A stretch of 23,294 nt of DNA from Pseudomonadota bacterium. GTDB taxonomy: Bacteria; Desulfobacterota; Desulfobacteria; Desulfobacterales; Desulfosarcinaceae. Of the stretch, positions 18,847 to 23,294 are shown in pieces; position 1 is the stretch's first letter; each line of letters starts with the position of its first letter. The notes beneath the pieces were generated by a model. It was not told the DNA's origin and ran no database searches. It was given only the letters and a program-made list of their open reading frames with translations. Both the position numbers and the translations under genes were made by a program. The stretch covers positions 1 through 23,294 of the forward strand of contig JAEYRZ010000032.1 in NCBI GenBank assembly GCA_023435265.1, read 5' to 3'.

Positions 18847-19242
18847 TCACTCCGCCCGGATCCGCCTCAAAAGCGTGTGGAAGAATTGGGCCAGTTCGGT
18901 CTCGCGGCCGTCGGCGAAGCGAATGCGATAGGTGCGGCCGGTGGTCGAGGAGCGGGAGGCCACCTGTTCGATGAAGTCCTCGGCCGAACGCACCTTCAGT
19001 TTTCTGGCGCGCCACTTGCCCCTCAGGAATCGGACGGCGACCGCGGCGTCATAGCTGCGGCCGTTGCGGATGAAGGCGGCGTCGGGAAGCTGTTCTACCG
19101 CGGCGATCAGCCGCTCGATGATCCGGCGCTCGCTTTCCGGCAAACCCGGCGCGGGGGCGGCCGCAAGGCGCATCGGCGCAAGCAGCCACCCGGCGACCAG
19201 TATGCCGATCAGGCAATTTCTTGCGGAGTTCGTCATCCGCAT
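18847..19242 (-). CDS. DUF5329 family exported protein
   Basis: A 131-residue protein with an N-terminal signal peptide (about 1-30: basic MRMTNSARN, hydrophobic CLIGILVAGWLLAPMRLAAA, then APAPG). The mature part has the DUF5329 pattern: an amphipathic helix (IIERLIAAVEQL), then AAFIRNGRSYDAAVAVRFLR, AEDFIEQVASRSSTTGR and RIRFADGRE. Function is unknown; it is probably periplasmic. Start: GGAG lies six bases before ATG 19242; a TTG four codons earlier and an ATG two codons later fit the spacing less well. It sits 18 bases behind the end of the damaged metallophosphoesterase gene and was probably in the same operon before that gene was broken. Confidence 0.8.
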   Translation of the reverse strand: MRMTNSARNCLIGILVAGWLLAPMRLAAAPAPGLPESERRIIERLIAAVEQLPDAAFIRNGRSYDAAVAVRFLRGKWRARKLKVRSAEDFIEQVASRSSTTGRTYRIRFADGRETELAQFFHTLLRRIRAE

Positions 19243-19260
19243 GGCAGGCTCCAACGATGG

Positions 19261-19772
19261 CTATCCATGCGAAGACAAATAGCCGGACGACAGCGCTTGA
19301 GCCCATTCATACCGTTGCCTCGCGAGCGCCAGCTTCTCCATGCTGCGGTGTTGGTATGGAACCGAAATCAAAGTCGCCCTCCATTCGCCGAGATGCCGCT
19401 CGACGATTGCATAGCGCGCATCGGGAGCACCAGTTTCAACGACGTGCGGATAAGGGTGGCTGTCATCGTAGGCGTAAGGCCGACGCTCCCTGGATTGACG
19501 ATCAGCTGCCCGCTCGAAGCACGAACGACTCCCGGTATGTGGCTATGTCCGCAGAGAACGATCTCGGCGTTCACGCCACCCATCCGGACATCGACCTCTG
19601 CGCTGGTCGCATGTCGCATGACTCTATTCCTTTTAACCTGCTCGTTTAAACGTTTTGTTGAGACACCATAGAAATTTGCCAGGTCGGCATCTACGATGAC
19701 CTTTTCTTCTCTAATAAGAAGAATTCGATTTTCAATTTTTATGGCAGGGACAATCACACTTGCTTCATCCAT
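19261..19772 (-). pseudogene. Chimeric ORF6N / metallophosphoesterase remnant with frameshift
   Basis: The reading frame starting at ATG 19772 (AGGA eight bases upstream) opens with the first part of an ORF6N domain: KIENRILLIREEKVIVDADL then ANFYGVSTKRLNEQVKRN, residues 12-49. ORF6N proteins are phage-linked DNA-binding-type proteins. Near residue 50 (about 19620-19625) the sequence changes to the C-terminal part of a calcineurin-type metallophosphoesterase (MRHATSAEV…VLCGHSHIPGVV…LIVNPGSVGL). At 19470-19480 the phosphoesterase frame is lost; it resumes one frame over as AYDDSHPYPHVVETGAPDAR then YAIVERHLGEWRA and runs to TAG at 19261-19263. The phosphoesterase lacks its first half with the metal-binding Asp/His motifs and carries a frameshift, so it cannot be active. 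The ORF6N half lacks its C-terminus. A deletion or insertion joined two unrelated genes. Confidence 0.82.
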
Positions 19773-19833
19773 GCTTTCTGTCCTTGCATTTCGAATAGTT
19801 GTCGCAATTTGCGACCGGTTCGACGCGCTAACG

Positions 19834-20382
19834 TTACGGCCGGTTTTTCAGTTTCCGATTGATGACCAACTTCAGCAAAACAGCCGCAAACAAAGATGGC
19901 ATCCAGGTCCATAAAAGCTCGGACTTCAGTATGATTAAGCCTCGCTGACCCAGAAAGGCTCTCGGGCTGAACGGCGACACTTCGATCGGTGTGAACGGAA
20001 AAACATACCGGTAATCGGTAAACGGCGAAAGCAGCGCGATCCCATGGCCGCCGTTCGTAAAAGCATCCAATATTCCGTGACTCGCAGTAAGAATGAAAAA
20101 GAACAAGAAATATTTCATCCATGAAGATATCGAATCACTCCGATAAAATGCGAAAACGATCAGTGCGCTGAACAGGGCCGCGAAGCATATGGAATGGGAA
20201 AAGCCCCTGTGACCTAAAAAGGACGTATAGGGTATGTAAAACAAGTGGTAGCCGATCATATCCGCATCCGGAATGACGGCGCAAATGATGCTCAAAAACA
20301 CGAGTTTGACAAAACCCCGCGAAGATCCAAGCCCGAATGAAGCAGCAACGGCAACAGCGGCATGGCTGATCACTGTTGGCAT
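19834..20382 (-). CDS. YdjM/DUF457-family membrane-bound metal-dependent hydrolase-like protein
   Basis: A 182-residue membrane protein with about four or five hydrophobic helices. The YdjM-type pattern is visible: MPTVISHAAVAVAAS at the start (an early His), IPDADMIGYH (Asp pair), FLGHRGFSHS (two His), and ASHGILDAFTNGGHG (His and Asp). In this family the His/Asp residues are thought to bind a metal in the membrane, though no substrate is firmly known. AGGAAG precedes ATG 20382 at a slightly long distance. It is 37 bases behind the lipoprotein gene on the same strand. Base composition is clearly lower in GC than the flanking core genes, consistent with transfer. Confidence 0.85.
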   Translation of the reverse strand: MPTVISHAAVAVAASFGLGSSRGFVKLVFLSIICAVIPDADMIGYHLFYIPYTSFLGHRGFSHSICFAALFSALIVFAFYRSDSISSWMKYFLFFFILTASHGILDAFTNGGHGIALLSPFTDYRYVFPFTPIEVSPFSPRAFLGQRGLIILKSELLWTWMPSLFAAVLLKLVINRKLKNRP

Positions 20383-20419
20383 ACTCGTTATCTTCCTACT
20401 TTGGCCGATTCACTGCGTA

Positions 20420-20848
20420 TCAATATTCCCAGCCCATAATGTACCAGTTCCCATCCTCCTTTTTCATGTTGAAATTCACCAGAAACGTATTGTCGCCTCG
20501 GGTCATGTAGATTCTGATCTGAGCGCCATCGCCTGAAACCTTCATTTTTGGTTTTCCCAGTGCCATATGGGAGTTTTCGGCGAGTCGATCGGGGAGGATC
20601 CGGGCATACTCCGTCTTTGAAAGGTAGTGCCCATTGATCATGATCGAGGCTTGCTCGTGAATGAACCTCATCACCGTGTCTGCATCTTTATCGATCACTC
20701 CGTCCTGAAACGCCATCAATACGCTTTTAAGCGACTGCTCCTCTTGAGATCTGGGTTCATACAAAGCAAGCGGCGTGCTACGATCGCAAGCCAGCATTAC
20801 CGCGAACGCCATGACGATAACCATAAGCTTCAAGCTATTTTTTTTCAT
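20420..20848 (-). CDS. Small lipoprotein with NTF2/SnoaL-like fold (predicted)
   Basis: A 142-residue protein. The N-terminus is a lipoprotein signal: MKKNSLK, a hydrophobic core, then VMLAC with Cys21 as the lipidation site. The mature part (VLMAFQDGVIDKDADTVMRF, then IHEQASIMINGHYLSKTEYA, ending VNFNMKKEDGNWYIMGWEY) has the helix-then-strands pattern of NTF2/DUF4440-like domains: an early helix with a D-x-D pair and a final W-x-I-x-G-W-E strand. Function is unknown. A GAGGG stretch lies just before ATG 20848. It probably forms an operon with the YdjM-like gene 37 bases downstream. Composition is AT-richer than the backbone, like its neighbours in this stretch. Confidence 0.7.
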   Translation of the reverse strand: MKKNSLKLMVIVMAFAVMLACDRSTPLALYEPRSQEEQSLKSVLMAFQDGVIDKDADTVMRFIHEQASIMINGHYLSKTEYARILPDRLAENSHMALGKPKMKVSGDGAQIRIYMTRGDNTFLVNFNMKKEDGNWYIMGWEY

Positions 20849-21138
20849 CTGCCCTCATGCCCTTGCCCTTTCATTATGTAATATACTTTTTCGGGCTCAT
20901 GCGTATGTATTGGCTGCTCTGTACCAATCTGGGATCTCAGAGACTGTAAAAATAAGTTCTGAGGAGGAATCATTTGGACTGATAAGCATCAAAAAGTTCA
21001 GAATTGGAAGTATTCCAGTGCTATCGGAATTTCCCCCGTTGAAGAGCTCCATTCGTTTAAACTTTCGTTTTACAACATTATTTTGCTCTAACGGCTGGGC
21101 TTTGCAGCGAGGGAACCGAGTCCGTCAACTGTCTCTGG
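20849..21138. other. 290-base AT-rich gap with possible short ORF
   Basis: No convincing gene is present. A 51-codon frame on the minus strand (21052-20897, starting MELFNGGNSDS) has no ribosome site and no family I know; I give it little weight. Next to the PEBP gene stop, about 21091-21136, is a sequence bounded by CTAAC/GTTAG complementary ends that faintly resembles an integron attC site (see findings). Confidence 0.4.
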
Positions 21139-21552
21139 TTAGCCTTCTTTTTTAAATTTTCTAATTGCCTTTCCTTTACCGAGAATGATTTTCTTATCTT
21201 CATTTAACGCTTGCACAGTAATTTCATAGGAGTGTTCAATACCAGCAGGTGGGCATGGGCCGGCGTAAGATTTCAGTGAACCTTCGCTAATTGTATTTGA
21301 GCCGCTGTAAAGGACTTCGCCCCCGCCATGATCATATGATGGCATATCGAGATCGACCATTTCCACTTTAAGAAACTTAGCTTCATTGGGAATATTCGTT
21401 ACAATTATTGCTGGCGATATGTTCGAACATGCTGAACTTTTTGTCCATTCAAAATTAACATCCAAATAAGTTGCATTTTCCGATACTTTTGTCGAATTGC
21501 ATCCATGAAATACAGATATAAATAATGCCATCATAAGTATTCTTGTAATCAT
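21139..21552 (-). CDS. PEBP (YbhB/YbcL-like) family small lipoprotein
   Basis: A 137-residue protein. The N-terminus has a signal with a probable, slightly atypical lipobox (MITRILMMALFISVFHGC). The mature part carries the PEBP-like pattern seen in bacterial YbhB/YbcL relatives: FEWTKSSACSNISPAI, NIPNEAKFLKVEMVDLDMPS, YDHGGGEVLYSG, SYAGPCPPAGIEHSYEITVQ and a closing KGKAIRKF. PEBP proteins bind small anionic ligands; what this branch binds is not known. Start: a strong GGAAGGAGG stretch precedes ATG 21552. The frame is open 35 codons further upstream, but that part is read through the palindromic half-copy and is not real protein. It is AT-rich, part of the accessory segment. Confidence 0.8.
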   Translation of the reverse strand: MITRILMMALFISVFHGCNSTKVSENATYLDVNFEWTKSSACSNISPAIIVTNIPNEAKFLKVEMVDLDMPSYDHGGGEVLYSGSNTISEGSLKSYAGPCPPAGIEHSYEITVQALNEDKKIILGKGKAIRKFKKEG

Positions 21553-21604
21553 TTTCCCCCTCCTTCCTGTTTCTCTAAAACGGAGAATTCTTAGATACTG
21601 CCCG

Positions 21605-21652
21605 AAGGACGACGGGATGAAGCGCAATGTAGATATTGGACTATACGGCGCC
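21605..21652. repeat. Half copy of the long palindromic repeat
   Basis: This matches positions 58-106 with few differences: AAGGACGACGGGATGAAGCG, then CAATGTAGATATTGGAC, then TATACGGCGCC. Only the right half is present; the left half and the central GGCGTACT/AGTACGCC palindrome are missing. As at 1-110, the element ends with ACGGCGCC and points toward the 3' end of a minus-strand gene (here nuoN). The missing half lies on the side of the AT-rich segment. Confidence 0.8.
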
Positions 21653-21696
21653 TTCAACCTTGAACCCGATAGTGAAGCGAGGGCGCGGCGCTCCCG

Positions 21697-23121
21697 TTAG
21701 AACAGGTACCCTGCGGCCTCGCGCGTCCATTCGATCAGATAGTGCGGGAAAAAGCCGGCGCCGATCATCGCCGCCAGCATCAGGTAGGCGAGCAGGCGCT
21801 CGGGCGGCGTCAGGATCAGTGCTGCGCCGGCGTCCGCGCGGACCGGCTCCGTGAGGTAGGCCGCCTTGACCACCGAAAGGTAGTAATAAAGCGACACCAC
21901 CACATTGGCCATGGCGATGATCACCAGGATCAGGTAGCCTTGGCGGATGGCGGCGGTGAAGACCAGCAGCTTGGCGGTGAAGCCGATGGTGGGCGGAATC
22001 CCGGCCAGGCCGAAGACGGCCAGCATCAGGGTCATGGCCAGCAGCGGCGAGCGCCGGTGCAGGCCCGCCAGCTGCGCGATCGTTGGATTGGCGCCGTCCC
22101 AGGCCACCCAGGCCACCACCATGAAGCAGCTGAATTTCATCACCAGCAGGGAGACCGCGTAGAAAATGCTGCCCGCCACACCGTCGGGCGACAGGCACAG
22201 GATGCCGATCAGCACGTATCCTGCGTGGGCGATGCTCGAAAAGGCCAACATGCGCTTGAAATCGTTCTGCGCGATGGCGGCCAGGTTGCCCACGGTCATC
22301 GAAACGACGGCCAGGCCGACCAGCAGATCGGCCAGCAGCCGGCTGCCCTGGGCCGTATCGATGGTCACGCGCAGCAGGACCGCCACCGCCGCCAGCTTGG
22401 ACACCGCCGCAATGAAGGCCCCCAGCTGATGGGCGCCGCCCTGGTAGACATCCGGGGCCCAGAAATGGAACGGAAAGAGCGCCAGTTTAAAGAAGAAGCC
22501 GCCCAGCGAAAGAACGAGCGCCACGATCACCAGCGGCTGCGCGAGCATCGGCGGCAGCAGGCTGCGCAGTTCGAGCAGGTGGGCGCTGCCGGTCTGGGCG
22601 TAGAGCAGGGCCATGCCGAACAGCATCACCGCCGAGGCGACCACGCCCACCAGAAAGTACTTCAGGGCCGCCTCCAGGCCCAGGCTGCGGTCGCGGCGCA
22701 GGGCCACCAGCACGTACAGCGAATAACTGGACAGCTCCAGGGCCACGTAGAGCGAAATCAGGTGCACGGCGCTGACCAGCAGCATCATGGCCAGCGTGCA
22801 GGTGAACAGCAGTAGGTAGAACTCGGCGTGCCAGCGCGGGGCCACGCCTTCGAGGCGGCTGCACAGGCAAACCACCAGGAAGAGGCCCATGGCCAGAAGC
22901 GCCTTGAAAACCTGCGAGAAGAGGTCCACGCGGTAGCTGCCCACGAAGAGCAGCCCTTGCTGGGGGAGGGCCAGCAGGCTCACCACCACGGCCAGCGCGG
23001 AGATCGAAAGCGCCGCGAAGTAGAGCCGCCGCGCGGTGGTGTGCGGCCCCATGGCCGCGAAAAGAAAGAACAGCGCGGCCGCGCCGACGAAGAGTTCGGG
23101 TGAAAAGGCCATGGCGTTCAT
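21697..23121 (-). CDS. nuoN: NADH-quinone oxidoreductase subunit N
   Basis: A 474-residue polytopic membrane protein with about 14 helices, a proton-pumping antiporter-like subunit of respiratory complex I. Hallmarks are YVALELSSYSLYVLVALRRD with its conserved glutamate, LKYFLVGVVASAVMLFGMAL, FFFKLALFPFHFWAPDVYQG with the conserved lysine, NDFKRMLAFSSIAHAGYVLI, and FGLAGIPPTIGFTAK. Start: ATG 23121 overlaps the nuoM stop codon in ATGA, so translation is coupled; the frame continues 19 codons upstream inside nuoM but has no support. It is the last gene of a nuo cluster read leftward out of the window. No terminator with a U-run is seen after it. Confidence 0.95.
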   Translation of the reverse strand: MNAMAFSPELFVGAAALFFLFAAMGPHTTARRLYFAALSISALAVVVSLLALPQQGLLFVGSYRVDLFSQVFKALLAMGLFLVVCLCSRLEGVAPRWHAEFYLLLFTCTLAMMLLVSAVHLISLYVALELSSYSLYVLVALRRDRSLGLEAALKYFLVGVVASAVMLFGMALLYAQTGSAHLLELRSLLPPMLAQPLVIVALVLSLGGFFFKLALFPFHFWAPDVYQGGAHQLGAFIAAVSKLAAVAVLLRVTIDTAQGSRLLADLLVGLAVVSMTVGNLAAIAQNDFKRMLAFSSIAHAGYVLIGILCLSPDGVAGSIFYAVSLLVMKFSCFMVVAWVAWDGANPTIAQLAGLHRRSPLLAMTLMLAVFGLAGIPPTIGFTAKLLVFTAAIRQGYLILVIIAMANVVVSLYYYLSVVKAAYLTEPVRADAGAALILTPPERLLAYLMLAAMIGAGFFPHYLIEWTREAAGYLF

Positions 23122-23294
23122 TGCGGCAACCCCGCGATCAACGGTTCGGAGGCGGTCTGGATCATGTCGAAGAGCCAACCGGGCATGAAGCCGAACAGCA
23201 CGATCACCGCCGCCAGGATCAGTCTCGGCGTGTTGAGGGGCCAGGCCAGGTCTCGCAGCCGGGCAAAGGCCGGCTTGGGCGAACCGTAGAAGGT
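23118..23294 (-). CDS. nuoM: NADH-quinone oxidoreductase subunit M, C-terminal part (cut by window edge)
   Basis: The final 58 codons of nuoM, read from the window edge: TFYGSPKPAFARLRDLAWPL, then NTPRLILAAVIVLFGFMPGW and LFDMIQTASEPLIAGLPQ, stop. The last membrane helix (LILAAVIVLFGFMPGW) is typical of NuoM. It overlaps nuoN by the ATGA junction. The rest of the gene is outside the window. Confidence 0.85.
   Translation of the reverse strand, partial: TFYGSPKPAFARLRDLAWPLNTPRLILAAVIVLFGFMPGWLFDMIQTASEPLIAGLPQ

Noticed and set aside
19801..19815. GTCGCAATTTGCGAC inverted repeat after the YdjM-like gene
   Set aside because: The 7-base arms are short and there is no U-run; it could be an operator for the ORF6N remnant, but nothing supports that.
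20775..21155. Plus-strand frame of 126 codons across the AT-rich gap
   Set aside because: It overlaps the lipoprotein start on the other strand, has no ribosome site and no family similarity.
21553..21657. N-terminal extension of the PEBP frame
   Set aside because: It is translated from the palindromic half-copy; the strong ribosome site and signal peptide place the start at 21552.

Overview
This 23.3 kb window is bacterial and mostly GC-rich, with closely packed genes. Its contents point to an anaerobic Desulfobacterota bacterium, probably Desulfobacterales: ETF:quinone oxidoreductase, a cysteine-rich winged-helix ferredoxin, an HdrB/HdrC-like pair without HdrA, DUF169, dodecin, and a nuoMN pair. 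The taxonomy is inferred from gene content only. No rRNA, tRNA, CRISPR array or transposase was recognised.

Layout. Positions 1-100 hold a long imperfect palindrome just beyond the 3' end of a PP-loop ATPase gene (114-1115, -). Divergent from it is ETF-QO (1379-3040, +), which converges on a winged-helix/iron-sulfur protein (3146-4201, -). A Ser/Thr kinase with a C-terminal beta-propeller (4394-7060, +) converges, with one base between stop codons, on a three-gene minus-strand signalling cluster: CheB-CheR-PAS fusion (13151-10062), PAS histidine kinase with a C-terminal receiver (10050-8338), and a second CheB with a zinc-ribbon-like tail (8084-7062). Next come an HdrC-like/HdrB-like pair (14854-13395, -) behind a candidate FNR/CRP-type site, dodecin with a strong terminator (-), murJ and a DUF169 gene (+), a small membrane-protein pair (Pmp3 and double-TM2, -) and a DUF5329 protein (-).

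From about 19.62 to 21.60 kb the composition turns AT-richer and carries accessory genes: an ORF6N remnant, a YdjM/DUF457 membrane protein, a small lipoprotein and a PEBP-like lipoprotein. Both borders of this stretch lie at broken features. On the left, the ORF6N start is fused to the 3' part of a metallophosphoesterase gene that also carries a frameshift. On the right lies a half copy of the palindrome found complete at 1-100. I read this as a foreign segment that replaced host DNA. Beyond it the host backbone resumes with nuoN and the end of nuoM (-).

Three hairpin copies of a CACAGAG-based interspersed repeat lie between genes at about 3.05, 8.2 and 18.7 kb.

The most interesting points are the split CheB/CheR/PAS-kinase/receiver/CheB-Zn cluster beside a propeller-bearing Ser/Thr kinase, the replaced segment with two damaged borders, and the two families of palindromic repeats.
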